Assembly: GCF_015291625.1 (NCBI RefSeq)
Contig: NZ_CP030047.1
Location: 1,364,001-1,428,000, forward strand
Length of the DNA stretch: 64,000 nt
Direction of reading: 5' to 3'
Source of the DNA: Bradyrhizobium sp. CCBAU 53421
Lineage (GTDB): Bacteria > Pseudomonadota > Alphaproteobacteria > Rhizobiales > Xanthobacteraceae
Shown here: in pieces, positions 8,955-17,097 of the stretch
Layout: each line of letters begins with the position of its first letter
Position numbering within the stretch: position 1 is the stretch's first letter
The notes under the pieces: model-generated
What the model was told of the DNA's origin: nothing
Database searches by the model: none
Seen by the model: only the letters and a program-made list of their open reading frames with translations
Translations under genes and position numbers: made by a program

Positions 8955-9703
8955 CAGTCGACCTCCTCGCCGAGATAGGCTTCCTTGACCTTCGGATTGC
9001 CGCGGATTTCCTCAGGAGTTCCGGAAGCGATGATGTGGCCGTAGACCAAGACCGAGATGCGGTCGGCGAGGCCGAACACCACGCTCATGTCGTGCTCGAC
9101 GATGACGAGCGTGCGGCCTTCGGTGAGGCGGCGGATCAACGCGACGGCGCGCTCGGTCTCGGCGTGGCTCATGCCCGCGGTCGGCTCGTCCAGCATGATG
9201 ACGTTGGCGCCGCCCGCGATCGTGATGCCGATCTCGAGCTCGCGCTGCTCGGCATAGGTGAGCAGGCCCGCCGGCACGTCGCGGCGATGACTGAGGTGGA
9301 TGTCGTCGAGAATCTGCGCGGTGCGCTGCTTCACCTCGGGCAGGGCGTCGACGTTCTTCCAGAACGCGTAGCGGTGCCCGGTCGCCCACAGCACGGCGCA
9401 GCGGACGTTCTCCCACACCGTCATGCGGGCGAACACGTTGGTGACCTGGAACGAGCGCGACAGCCCGCGCCGATTGATCTCGAACGGCCGCAAGCCGGAG
9501 GTGACCTCGCCGTTCAGGCGGATCTCGCCCGAGGTCGGCTTGATGTGGCCAGAGATCAGGTTGAACGTCGTCGACTTGCCGGCGCCGTTCGGGCCGATGA
9601 TGGCGTGACGCTCGCCCTTGGCAACGCTCAGGTTCAGGTCGCGGATGATCTGGACATTGCCGAAGCTTTTCTCGACGGCGTTGACTTGGATGGCAGCGGT
9701 CAT
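8954..9703 (-). CDS. livG: Branched-chain amino acid-type ABC transporter ATP-binding protein LivG
   Basis: 249 aa. Walker A GPNGAGKST near residue 37, LivG-type long insertion between Walker A and signature ('NRRGLSRSFQVTNVFARMTV'), signature-like 'LLTYAEQRELEIGITIAGG' and Walker B NVIMLDEPTAGM, with switch His in VIVEHDMSVVF. The signature is the degenerate form (YAEQREL) usual for LivG. Here Walker A keeps its lysine, unlike the companion LivF. Overlaps livM by 4 bases and livF by 1 base, so all four cytoplasmic/membrane subunits are probably co-translated. Confidence 0.92.
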   Translation of the reverse strand: MTAAIQVNAVEKSFGNVQIIRDLNLSVAKGERHAIIGPNGAGKSTTFNLISGHIKPTSGEIRLNGEVTSGLRPFEINRRGLSRSFQVTNVFARMTVWENVRCAVLWATGHRYAFWKNVDALPEVKQRTAQILDDIHLSHRRDVPAGLLTYAEQRELEIGITIAGGANVIMLDEPTAGMSHAETERAVALIRRLTEGRTLVIVEHDMSVVFGLADRISVLVYGHIIASGTPEEIRGNPKVKEAYLGEEVD

Positions 9704-10992
9704 GCCAGATACCCCCGATCACGGGCCACTGTCGCGGCGCGATCCCAGGCTTCGGCGACTCGCCGCCAGGTGATGCGCGCGACCAGGAAGCCGCCGACGA
9801 GCAGAACCGCAGCAGTCACCCAGGTCGTCGGCTCGGTCGCGACGAAGGGGACGCCGAGCAGATTGATCGGATCGCCGCCGGAGAAACGTGCGACGGTCTC
9901 GATGGTCAGGATGATGCCGAGCGCGAACGCCAGCGTCGGGATCGCGGCGACCAGGTAGGACGGGATCACGGTGCCGAGCGTGCCGGCGCGGAGCAGCGGG
10001 CGGTGCTTCATCAGGATGCCGGCGATGCCACCGGGTGCGAACATCACGATGCCGATGAAGATGACGCCGAAATAGAGCTGCCAGACCGAGGTGACGTTGG
10101 TCAGCCCGAGCTGCAGATAGGTGACGAGGATGGCGCCGAGGATCGGGCCGAAGAAATAGGCGGTGCCGCCGATGAACGCGGAAAACAGCACCCACGCCGA
10201 TTGCACCGCGCCGAGATAGGCCGCGTTGGCGATCTCGAAATTGATCGCGGTCAGCCCGCCGGCGACGCCTGCGAAGAAGCCGGCGAACATGTAGGCGAGA
10301 TAACGCACCACATGCGGATCGTAGCCGATGAACTCGACGCGCTCCGGATTGTCGCGCACCGCGTTGCAGATGCGCCCGAGCGGCGTCCTCGTCAGCGCGT
10401 ACATCGCGATCGCCGAGACCAGCACCCAGAACGCGATCAAATAGTAGACCTGGATCTGCGGCCCGAAGGTCCAGCCGAACAGCGGCGTCAGCGAGGTGCG
10501 GTCGGTGGTGATGCCGGATTCGCCGCCGAACACGCTGCGCAGGATCAGCGACGACGAGGCGACCAGCTCGCCGATGCCGAGCGAGATCATCGCAAACACC
10601 GTGCCGGCGCGCTTGGTCATGACCCAGCCGACCAGCAATGCGAAGGCCATGCCACCGATGCCGCCGACCAGCGGGATCACCGGCAGCGGGATCGGCCAGT
10701 TGTGGCTCGCGACCGCATTCATGACATGCACGGCGAGGAAGCCGCCGAGGCCGTATTGCACGGCGTGTCCGAACGAGAGCAGCCCGGTTTGACCGAGCAG
10801 GATGTTGTAGGACAGCGCGAAGATAATCGCGATGCCGATCAGGCTGAACGAGGTCAGCGAGCCGCCCGAGGAGAAGATCATCGGCAGCACGATGAGCCCG
10901 ATGGCTGCGAGCAGCCAGACGCCATAGAAGCCGAGCGCGCCGCCGGGCTCCTGCTTGGCAGCGGCGATCGAGGGCGTGGGAGCGTTGGTCAT
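9700..10992 (-). CDS. livM: Branched-chain amino acid-type ABC transporter permease LivM
   Basis: 430 aa, longer than typical LivM (~320-360) because of ~90 extra residues at the C-terminus containing two more hydrophobic stretches ('SYLVAAIPTLAFALGIILT' and 'TAAVLLVGGFLVARI'). The core has the LivM pattern: 'NILLGQTGLLSFGHAVQYGLGG', 'GTVFAMISLGIGELV' and the ATPase-contact loop 'RTPLGRICNAVRDNPERVEFIGYD'. It overlaps livG and livH by 4 bases on each side. The C-terminal extension is typical of rhizobial aromatic/unknown-substrate Liv systems, but its role is not known. Confidence 0.9.
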   Translation of the reverse strand: MTNAPTPSIAAAKQEPGGALGFYGVWLLAAIGLIVLPMIFSSGGSLTSFSLIGIAIIFALSYNILLGQTGLLSFGHAVQYGLGGFLAVHVMNAVASHNWPIPLPVIPLVGGIGGMAFALLVGWVMTKRAGTVFAMISLGIGELVASSSLILRSVFGGESGITTDRTSLTPLFGWTFGPQIQVYYLIAFWVLVSAIAMYALTRTPLGRICNAVRDNPERVEFIGYDPHVVRYLAYMFAGFFAGVAGGLTAINFEIANAAYLGAVQSAWVLFSAFIGGTAYFFGPILGAILVTYLQLGLTNVTSVWQLYFGVIFIGIVMFAPGGIAGILMKHRPLLRAGTLGTVIPSYLVAAIPTLAFALGIILTIETVARFSGGDPINLLGVPFVATEPTTWVTAAVLLVGGFLVARITWRRVAEAWDRAATVARDRGYLA

Positions 10993-11936
10993 GACTCGCG
11001 CGTCCCCAACAGGCCCATGGGGCGGAAGATCAGGACCAGCACCAGCAGCAGATAGGGCAGGATCGGCGCGATCTGCGCGATCGTGACGTTCCAGATGTCG
11101 GTCAGCGGCGAGGGACCGAGGCTCGGATCGAGCGGGCCGAACAGGCTGGCGAGCGAGCCGTTGAGCGCGACCGCAAAGGTCTGGATCAGCCCGATCAGGA
11201 GCGAAGCGATGAAGGCGCCGGGCAGCGAGCCGAGGCCGCCGAACACGATGACGACGAACAGGATCGGGCCGAGCAGCGCGGCCATGTCGGATTGCGTCAC
11301 CAGCGAGGGACCGGCGATGACGCCGGCGAGACCCGCCAGCGCGCTGCCGACGCCGAACACCAGCATGAACACGCGGCCGACATTGTGGCCGAGATGGCCG
11401 ACCATGCTCGGATGGGTCAGCGCGGCCTGCACGATGAGGCCGACCCGCGTCCGCTTCAGCGTCACCAGCAGCGCGATGAAGATCACGACCGAGACGACCA
11501 GCATGAAGATCTTGTAGGCGGGGTAGTTGGTGGAGAACACCGTGAAGGCGGGGAAGTCGAGCGCCGCCGGGACCCGGTAGTCGACCGGGCTCTTGCCCCA
11601 GATCATCGAGACGATTTCCTCGATGGCGAAGGCGAGGCCGAAGGTCAGCAGCAGCTCGGCGACATGGCCATGCTTGTGGGTGTTGCGCAGGCCGTAGCGT
11701 TCGACGCCCATGCCGACCACGCCGACCAGGAGCGGTGCGATCACCAGCGCCGGCCAGAAGCCGATCCAGCGGGTGAGCTGAAAGCCGAAGAACGCGCCCA
11801 GCATGTAGAAGCTCGCATGCGCGAAGTTCAGCACGCCCATCATGCTGAAGATGACGGTGAGCCCGCTGGACAGCAGAAACAACAGCATGCCGAACAGCAC
11901 GCCGTTGAGCGTCGAGATGACGATGAGCTCAGCCAC
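10989..11936 (-). CDS. livH: Branched-chain amino acid-type ABC transporter permease LivH
   Basis: 315 aa inner-membrane permease, the usual size. Recognisable segments are 'STLNGVLFGMLLFLLSSGLTVIFSMMGVLNFAHASFYMLG' near the N-terminus (family hallmark), the cytoplasmic loop 'LKRTRVGLIVQAALTHPSMVGHLG' for ATPase coupling, and 'VVIVFGGLGSLPGAF' in the last third. It is separated from the binding-protein gene by 135 bases that can form a strong hairpin, whereas livM follows with a 4-base overlap. Confidence 0.92.
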   Translation of the reverse strand: MAELIVISTLNGVLFGMLLFLLSSGLTVIFSMMGVLNFAHASFYMLGAFFGFQLTRWIGFWPALVIAPLLVGVVGMGVERYGLRNTHKHGHVAELLLTFGLAFAIEEIVSMIWGKSPVDYRVPAALDFPAFTVFSTNYPAYKIFMLVVSVVIFIALLVTLKRTRVGLIVQAALTHPSMVGHLGHNVGRVFMLVFGVGSALAGLAGVIAGPSLVTQSDMAALLGPILFVVIVFGGLGSLPGAFIASLLIGLIQTFAVALNGSLASLFGPLDPSLGPSPLTDIWNVTIAQIAPILPYLLLVLVLIFRPMGLLGTRES

Positions 11937-12026
11937 GGCGCACTCGCTTGAGACTGGAACGGTTCACGTGATCAAAGACCTGTCGCTGAAATGGACTCTG
12001 GCACCACCACGCTGCCGGGAGGCGAA

Positions 12027-12056
12027 CGCCTCCGCAACCCTGCGGTCGCGGAGGCG
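12027..12056 (-). promoter_or_regulatory. Intercistronic stem-loop between livK and livH
   Basis: CGCCTCCGC and GCGGAGGCG form a perfect 9-bp stem with a 12-base loop in the 135-base gap between the binding-protein gene and livH. There is no U-run, so this is more likely a processing/stability or attenuation hairpin that allows higher livK expression than a full terminator. Function inferred. Confidence 0.45.
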
Positions 12057-12071
12057 CCTTGCAGCAGCCGA

Positions 12072-13310
12072 TCAGGGCCGTTTCATGTTGCAGGTGGTCG
12101 GAAGCATCGTCTTGTCGGTGTCGATCTTGGAGACGATGTGCCAGCCCCAGCCGGTGTTCTCTTCGTCGAACGGCTCCTTGGCCTTGTCGGTGAGCGAGCC
12201 GAACGAGGAGATGTAGATCGGCTGGAAGAACTGGTGGTCGTCCTTGCGCATGAAGCCGTCGCCGCCGTCGAACACGTCGAACTTCATGCCCTCGAGGGCG
12301 GCCGCGACTTTCACCGGATCGATCGAATTGGCTTTCTCTGCGGCGGCCTTGAACATCCGCATCTCGTTGACGGCGCGCGGATACCACACGGAAATGCCGG
12401 TCTTGGCGCGGAAGTCCTTCTCGAAATCCATCGCCGCCTTGTTGCCGGAGTTCGGGACGCCTTCGCTGATCTGGAACACCTGGTTCTCGAGGCCGGTCTG
12501 CTTGATCGCGGTCGGCCCACCGGCGCCGCCGGCATAGTAGGTGTACCAGTTGACCTTGAGACCGGCGTCGGCTGCGGCCTTCAGCAGTAGTGCGAAGTCC
12601 TGGCCCCAGTTGCCGGTCACGACGGTGTCGGCGCCAGAGGCCTTGATCTTGGCGATGTAGGGCGAGAAGTCGGTGACCTTGAGCATCGGGTGCAGTTCGT
12701 CGCCGACGAGCTGGATGTCCGGGCGCTTTTCGCCCAGCATCTTGCGCGCCGTTGATCGCACCGACTGGCCGAACGAGTAGTCCATGTTGATCAGATAGAC
12801 CTTCTTGATGGACGCCTGGCCCTTCATGTAGTTGGTCAGCGCTTCCATCTTGATGTCCGAGTTCGCATCCCAGCGGAAGTGCCAGTAGCTGCACTTCTCG
12901 TTGGTCATGCTCGGATCGACCGCGGCGTAGTTGAAGTACAGCACTTCTTTGCCGGGGTTGCGCGAATTGTTCTTGGTGACGAAATCTTCCAGCGCCGCAC
13001 CGACCGACGAGCCGTTGCCCTGGGTGATGTAGTGGATGCCGGCGTCGACCGCCTTCTGCGCCTGCACCAGGCTTTCCTGCGGATTGGTCTTGTTGTCGAG
13101 CGGGACGATCTCGACCTTGTGGCCGAGGATGCCGCCCTTGGCATTCAATTCGTCGGCGAGATACTGAAACGTCTTCAGGCCGCCTTCGCCAACGCTGGCG
13201 CCGCCGCCGGAGAGCGGATCGATATAGCCGATCTTGATGGTTTCCTGCGCGGACGCCGCGCCTCCCAACACCGTCAGCGCTGCCGCGGCGGCAACGATCA
13301 GCCTATGCAT
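12072..13310 (-). CDS. livK: Branched-chain amino acid-type ABC transporter substrate-binding protein LivK
   Basis: 412 aa periplasmic binding protein, first gene of the operon. Cleavable signal peptide 'MHRLIVAAAAALTVLGGAASA' followed by the Peripla_BP_6 core 'ETIKIGYIDPLSGGGASVGEGG', 'LVQAQKAVDAGIHYITQGNG', and a two-lobed body ending 'TDKTMLPTTCNMKRP'. Two Cys (ENEKCSYW region and the C-terminal TTCN) could form a disulfide. Length and sequence are of the long rhizobial type used for aromatic acids or unknown ligands as well as amino acids, so the ligand is not assigned. The tandem TetR gene lies upstream on the same strand. Confidence 0.92.
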   Translation of the reverse strand: MHRLIVAAAAALTVLGGAASAQETIKIGYIDPLSGGGASVGEGGLKTFQYLADELNAKGGILGHKVEIVPLDNKTNPQESLVQAQKAVDAGIHYITQGNGSSVGAALEDFVTKNNSRNPGKEVLYFNYAAVDPSMTNEKCSYWHFRWDANSDIKMEALTNYMKGQASIKKVYLINMDYSFGQSVRSTARKMLGEKRPDIQLVGDELHPMLKVTDFSPYIAKIKASGADTVVTGNWGQDFALLLKAAADAGLKVNWYTYYAGGAGGPTAIKQTGLENQVFQISEGVPNSGNKAAMDFEKDFRAKTGISVWYPRAVNEMRMFKAAAEKANSIDPVKVAAALEGMKFDVFDGGDGFMRKDDHQFFQPIYISSFGSLTDKAKEPFDEENTGWGWHIVSKIDTDKTMLPTTCNMKRP

Positions 13311-13571
13311 CCTGCGTTCCTCCCTTGCTCGTGTTCTGATTGATCTTAAGCGATCGAGGCCGTCTCATAACCCCAATTGCCGCGCCTTCGCAACTTTCGC
13401 TTTGAATACTGCGTCAAGTTTTAGCGGAAGGTAGTATCATGTTATAGGCTATATGGCTTCAGAATCGGTCGGCAATTGGTCGCTGTTTTGAATTGCAGGT
13501 AAACTTTTGGATGAGGCTCCGCTCGCGCGCTGGTGCATGGTTTGGAACTGACGCCGTCCGTTGTCCGACTT

Positions 13572-13702
13572 TCACCTCCCCTTGAAAAGAGGAGGTCGCT
13601 TTGCTCGCGAGAGCGAAGCGGGTGGGGATCGGCTCTCTCCGCTTGCAGCGTCGCTTGCGGCTGACCCCCATCCCGATCTTCCCCCTTTCAGGGGGAAGGA
13701 GA
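13572..13702. repeat. Intergenic palindromic repeat (lies in the 13311-13723 gap)
   Basis: A GC-rich imperfect palindrome: 'CACCTCCCCTTGAAAAGAGG' on the left answered by 'CCCCCTTTCAGGGGGAAGG' on the right, with 'GCTCGCGAGAGCGAAGC' in between. It resembles the other long intergenic repeats in this window in style but not in sequence. The rest of this 413-base gap (livK promoter side, 13311-13571) is AT-richer and shows no gene. Confidence 0.6.
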
Positions 13703-13723
13703 AGGCTGAGCCACCGTCGCGGC

Positions 13724-15046
13724 TCAGGCCGGATGCCGGCGCGGCTTGAGGCCCGCGAGAAACAACCGCGCGAAATGATCGGCGATCTCTGCCGGCGACC
13801 AGTCGCGCCGGGTCTTGAACCAGATCGGATACCAGTGGCCCATTCCGGTCAGGATGCGCTCGGCGAAATAGGTATCGATGCGGCGGAAGCGGCCCTCGTC
13901 GATCCAGCGCTGATAGCTGTTCTGGTCCTGCCGGATCGTCGCCAGCACGTCTCCGACATAGGCTTTGCGGTCGGCGTCGTTGAGGTAGTTGATGTTGTGG
14001 TAGGTCGCCTTCGGGCCGCACGGCGTGTCGTGCAGCATCAGCAGCAAGCGGATCCTCTGCACGATGTGATCGAATGCGCCGAGGCTGTGCTCCTGCAGGT
14101 GCTCGCGAATGCTGACCTCGCCGGCCAGCCCGCGCCGCAGGCAAGCCAGCAACAGGCTCTCCTTTTCACTGAAGTGATAGTAGATGCCGGCGCGGGTCAT
14201 GCCCGCGTCCACGGCGATGCTTTCGAGCGACGTGCCCGACGCGCCCCTGCGGTTGAAGCTGTCGGAGGCAATCGAAAGCATCCTGTCGAACTTTGCGGCC
14301 CGCTTGTTCAGCGCCGCGCGCGACTCCAGGAATGGGGCAAGGCTGAGCGGTTTGGGCATCTCGGGGATCGCGATCTCGCGCCGGTAAACGCCGTGCGTGA
14401 TGATGTCGTCGATGGCATCGATCGCCTGCTGGCGGGTGTAGTAGTCGCGTTCGGACAGCCAGAACGGCACCCAGTCCAGGATCGAGATCAGCGCGACGGC
14501 CGTGAGCAGCGGTTCGTCGCAGGCGATCGAGCCGTCGGCCACGCCCCGCTGCAGAATGTCCGCAAGCCACGCGGCATTCTGCCAGCGTTTGGCGTGAACC
14601 TCGCTGCTGTAGGGCGCAGCCAGCGCATCGATGTCGGTGAACAGGATCATGCGCTGGCTTTCCGGCCGCAGCCTGCCGCGCACGAAGCGCCTGACGATCT
14701 CGAGCCCGTCGATGCCGGGCTCGGCGGCCGCCTCGATCTCGTGCCGATAGATCGCAAGGCCGCGCAGATAGCAGTGGAAGATCAGATCTTCCTTGTCGCG
14801 GAAATAATGGTACAGCGCGCCGGGCACGGCCCGAACCGATGCCGCGACCTGCTCCATCGTCACGTTCGCATAGGAGTGGCGGGCAAACAGCCGGGAAGCT
14901 GAGACGAGGATTTCTTCAGCCCGATCCGTCGGGTCGGCGGCGACTTGCAAGCTCGAATGCCCTTCCTGATCGCGGAACGAAGTCCGCCCGGGAGATAATC
15001 CCCTTGGCAGCCGCTTGTCGATCTGCGATAGACGCTGGTATACCAT
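13724..15046 (-). CDS. Double-domain TetR/AcrR-family regulator
   Basis: About 440 aa, twice the normal TetR length. It contains two complete TetR units in tandem. The first has its HTH at 'DRAEEILVSASRLFARHSYANVTMEQVAAS...GALYHYFRDKEDL'. The second has 'FDRMLSIASDSFNRRGASGTSLESIAVDAGMTRAGIYYHFSEKESLL'. Each HTH is followed by its own helical ligand-binding region. ATG 15046 is taken as start, but a TTG at 14950 preceded by AGGAAGG fits the expected distance to the first HTH better and would leave the operator-like palindrome outside the gene. Divergent from the 15072 enzyme, its most likely target; the liv operon downstream is another. Confidence 0.85.
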   Translation of the reverse strand: MVYQRLSQIDKRLPRGLSPGRTSFRDQEGHSSLQVAADPTDRAEEILVSASRLFARHSYANVTMEQVAASVRAVPGALYHYFRDKEDLIFHCYLRGLAIYRHEIEAAAEPGIDGLEIVRRFVRGRLRPESQRMILFTDIDALAAPYSSEVHAKRWQNAAWLADILQRGVADGSIACDEPLLTAVALISILDWVPFWLSERDYYTRQQAIDAIDDIITHGVYRREIAIPEMPKPLSLAPFLESRAALNKRAAKFDRMLSIASDSFNRRGASGTSLESIAVDAGMTRAGIYYHFSEKESLLLACLRRGLAGEVSIREHLQEHSLGAFDHIVQRIRLLLMLHDTPCGPKATYHNINYLNDADRKAYVGDVLATIRQDQNSYQRWIDEGRFRRIDTYFAERILTGMGHWYPIWFKTRRDWSPAEIADHFARLFLAGLKPRRHPA

Positions 15047-15053
15047 ACACCAG
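15035..15053. promoter_or_regulatory. Operator-like palindrome between tandem TetR and 15072 gene
   Basis: CTGGTATACCATACACCAG contains the perfect 10-bp palindrome TGGTATACCA and has CTGGT/ACCAG ends. Located in the divergent intergenic region 19 bases before the ATG at 15072, the usual place for TetR autoregulation. Site function is inferred. Confidence 0.45.
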
Positions 15054-15071
15054 TAGCCTTTTGGAGAGATC

Positions 15072-16136
15072 ATGGCGCGCAACATTCTGATCCTTGGAGC
15101 TTCCTACGGCTCCCTGCTGGGGACCAAGCTTCTGATGGCGGGGCACAACGTGTCCCTGGTGTGCCGCAAGAACACCGCTGACCTGATCAACCGCGAAGGC
15201 ACCGAGGTGCGGATCAAGCTGCGGGACGAGAAGGAGCATCGCTCGATCTTCTCGCGCGACCTGCCGGGCAAGCTCGACGCCGTTACGCCCGCCGATGTCG
15301 ACGTGTCGCGCTACGACATGGTCGGGCTTGCGATGCAGGAGCCGCAATACACCAACCACACGGTTCGCGTGCTGATGATCAAGATCGCGGCAGCGAAGCT
15401 GCCCTGCCTCTCGATCATGAACATGCCGCCGCTGCCGTATTTGAAGCGGATCCCCGCGCTCGCCGGCATGGACCTCGAGGAGGCCTACACCAACGCGCAG
15501 GTCTGGGAGCGCTTCGAGCCCGGCCTCGTCACGCTGTGCTCGCCCGATCCGCAGGCGTTCCGTCCGCCGGAGGAGAAGGCCAACGTGCTGCATGTCGGCC
15601 TGCCGACCAACTTCAAGGCCTCCGCCTTCGCCGACGACAAGCATAACAAGGTGCTGCGCGAGCTCGAAGCCGACATCGACGCGGTGACGCTCGACGGTCA
15701 GGACGTTCCGGTGAAGCTGAAAGTGTTCGATTCGCTGTTCGTGCCGCTGGCCAAATGGTCGATGCTGCTGACCGGCAATTATCGCTGCATCACGCCGACG
15801 GAGCCGCAATCGATCCGTGACGCCGTGCACGGCGATCTGACGCGCTCGCAGGCGATCTATGACCATGTCGACGGCATCGCGCGCAAGCTCGGCGCCGATC
15901 CTGCCGACCAGGTGCCGTTCGCGAAATACGCCAAGGCGGCGGAAAGCCTGCTCAAGCCGTCATCGGCGGCCCGCGCGGTCGCGGCCGGCGCGCCGTTCAT
16001 CGAGCGCGTCGATCTGCTGGTGAAGCTGATCTCGCACCAGCTCGGCACGCCGAGCGCCGAGATCGACCGCACCGTCGAGACCGTCGACCAGAAGCTGAAC
16101 GAGAAGATCGTGCAGGGCGGCTCCGGCGCGGAGTGA
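15072..16136 (+). CDS. Ketopantoate reductase-like NAD(P)-dependent oxidoreductase
   Basis: 354 aa. N-terminal Rossmann fold 'NILILGASYGSLLGTKLLMAGHNVSLVCR' gives a GxSYGSxxG variant of the dinucleotide motif found in ApbA/PanE and opine-dehydrogenase-like proteins. The C-terminal half is helical ('KVFDSLFVPLAKWSMLLTGNYRCIT', 'DLLVKLISHQLGTPSAEID'), consistent with the ketopantoate reductase C-terminal domain. It is too divergent and ~50 residues longer than PanE to claim pantothenate synthesis. RBS GGAGAG lies 4 bases before ATG. Divergently transcribed from the tandem TetR, so probably inducible by a xenobiotic or carboxylate ligand. Confidence 0.7.
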   Translation: MARNILILGASYGSLLGTKLLMAGHNVSLVCRKNTADLINREGTEVRIKLRDEKEHRSIFSRDLPGKLDAVTPADVDVSRYDMVGLAMQEPQYTNHTVRVLMIKIAAAKLPCLSIMNMPPLPYLKRIPALAGMDLEEAYTNAQVWERFEPGLVTLCSPDPQAFRPPEEKANVLHVGLPTNFKASAFADDKHNKVLRELEADIDAVTLDGQDVPVKLKVFDSLFVPLAKWSMLLTGNYRCITPTEPQSIRDAVHGDLTRSQAIYDHVDGIARKLGADPADQVPFAKYAKAAESLLKPSSAARAVAAGAPFIERVDLLVKLISHQLGTPSAEIDRTVETVDQKLNEKIVQGGSGAE

Positions 16137-16222
16137 CGCAGACCGCGTCAGTTTGAGCGAGACACACGCGGCGCGGTTCGAACGCGTCGCCGCGACGATC
16201 AAGCGACGGCATGCTTGCACCC

Positions 16223-16261
16223 GGGATCATGATGCGATGACTGTCGTCGCATCATGATCCC
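16223..16261. terminator. Perfect 15-bp stem-loop (possible terminator) in the 16137-16656 gap
   Basis: GGGATCATGATGCGA and TCGCATCATGATCCC form a perfect stem with a 9-base loop, about 87 bases after the 15072 gene stop. Only a weak T-stretch (ATTTCCTT) follows, so termination is uncertain and a protein-binding palindrome is possible. The rest of this 520-base gap shows no credible gene; it presumably holds the promoter of the secreted protein at 16657. Confidence 0.4.
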
Positions 16262-16656
16262 ATTTCCTTATCTCGCGCATGCGCCTCCTGTGATCCCGAC
16301 GGCCACGCCGCTCGGTGCCCGCAGCGCGCACGGCGTTCATTGGCGCCGACACTTCCCCAACCACGGGTGAGTTTTCTCCGAACGTCACATCGCAAGTGAC
16401 GAATGGGTTAGTTTGTGACGGATAAGTCAGGTTTGGCGTCGTCGTGTCGTGATAGGATGACATTGCTGACGGTGGCGAACGCAGGGAGGGAGGTAACCCG
16501 AAAAATCCGGATCGTTCGGAAATAATCGCGGCTCCGCAGGGTTGATTAGCAGTTAGGCTCCAGCGGGACGACAATAACATAGGTTAAGCTCCCGCTTTCC
16601 GTCGGAACTCCCCGCGCAGTACTTTTAATGCGCAACACCTGAAAGGGAGTGCACAG

Positions 16657-16998
16657 ATGAAACGCATGACAGCCTCGCTTGCCATTGGCGCTTGCCTGCT
16701 GCTTGCATCGGCGGGTGTCGCGCTTGCCGCCAATCCCCACCCATCTACGACCAGCGGCAAGGGACAACCTGGTTCGAACAACGGCGTCGCATGCAACACT
16801 GGTAGCGTCGGTGGCGGGCCGGGCGGATCGGCGAACGGCGGTGGTTCCCCGTTCAACCCCACTCCGACGACACCGAACGGGATCGTATATGCCGGAAACC
16901 CGGGGAATCCGACGGCGCAGCCTGGAGGCGTCGGCAATCCCGATCATGCCGTCTCCCAGTACGACGTTGCCTGCTTCCAGGCGTCACAAATGCCGTAG
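16657..16998 (+). CDS. Small secreted Gly/Asn/Pro-rich protein
   Basis: 113 aa. Clear Sec signal peptide 'MKRMTASLAIGACLLLASAG' with a likely cleavage after VALAA. The mature part of ~88 residues is low in complexity (GSVGGGPGGSANGGGS, PTPTTPNG, NPGNPTAQPGG) and contains just two Cys (VACNTG and DVACFQ), which could form one disulfide. RBS GAAAGGGAG lies 8 bases before the ATG. I do not recognise a family with a known function. It precedes a MacAB-like exporter by ~100 bases on the same strand, so it could be its cargo or simply an unrelated periplasmic protein. Confidence 0.75.
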   Translation: MKRMTASLAIGACLLLASAGVALAANPHPSTTSGKGQPGSNNGVACNTGSVGGGPGGSANGGGSPFNPTPTTPNGIVYAGNPGNPTAQPGGVGNPDHAVSQYDVACFQASQMP

Positions 16999-17097
16999 CG
17001 CGGGCGCGACAGGTTTGAATTGACCATCCGTTCCGGCGCCGCCGGAAGCTGACGGCGCCGACGACGGGTCGAAAGCTTGATACGGGATCACAGCCAC

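Noticed and set aside
13572..13702. Considered as a CRISPR-like or tRNA-containing segment
   Set aside because: Only one inverted repeat, no regularly spaced units and no cloverleaf.
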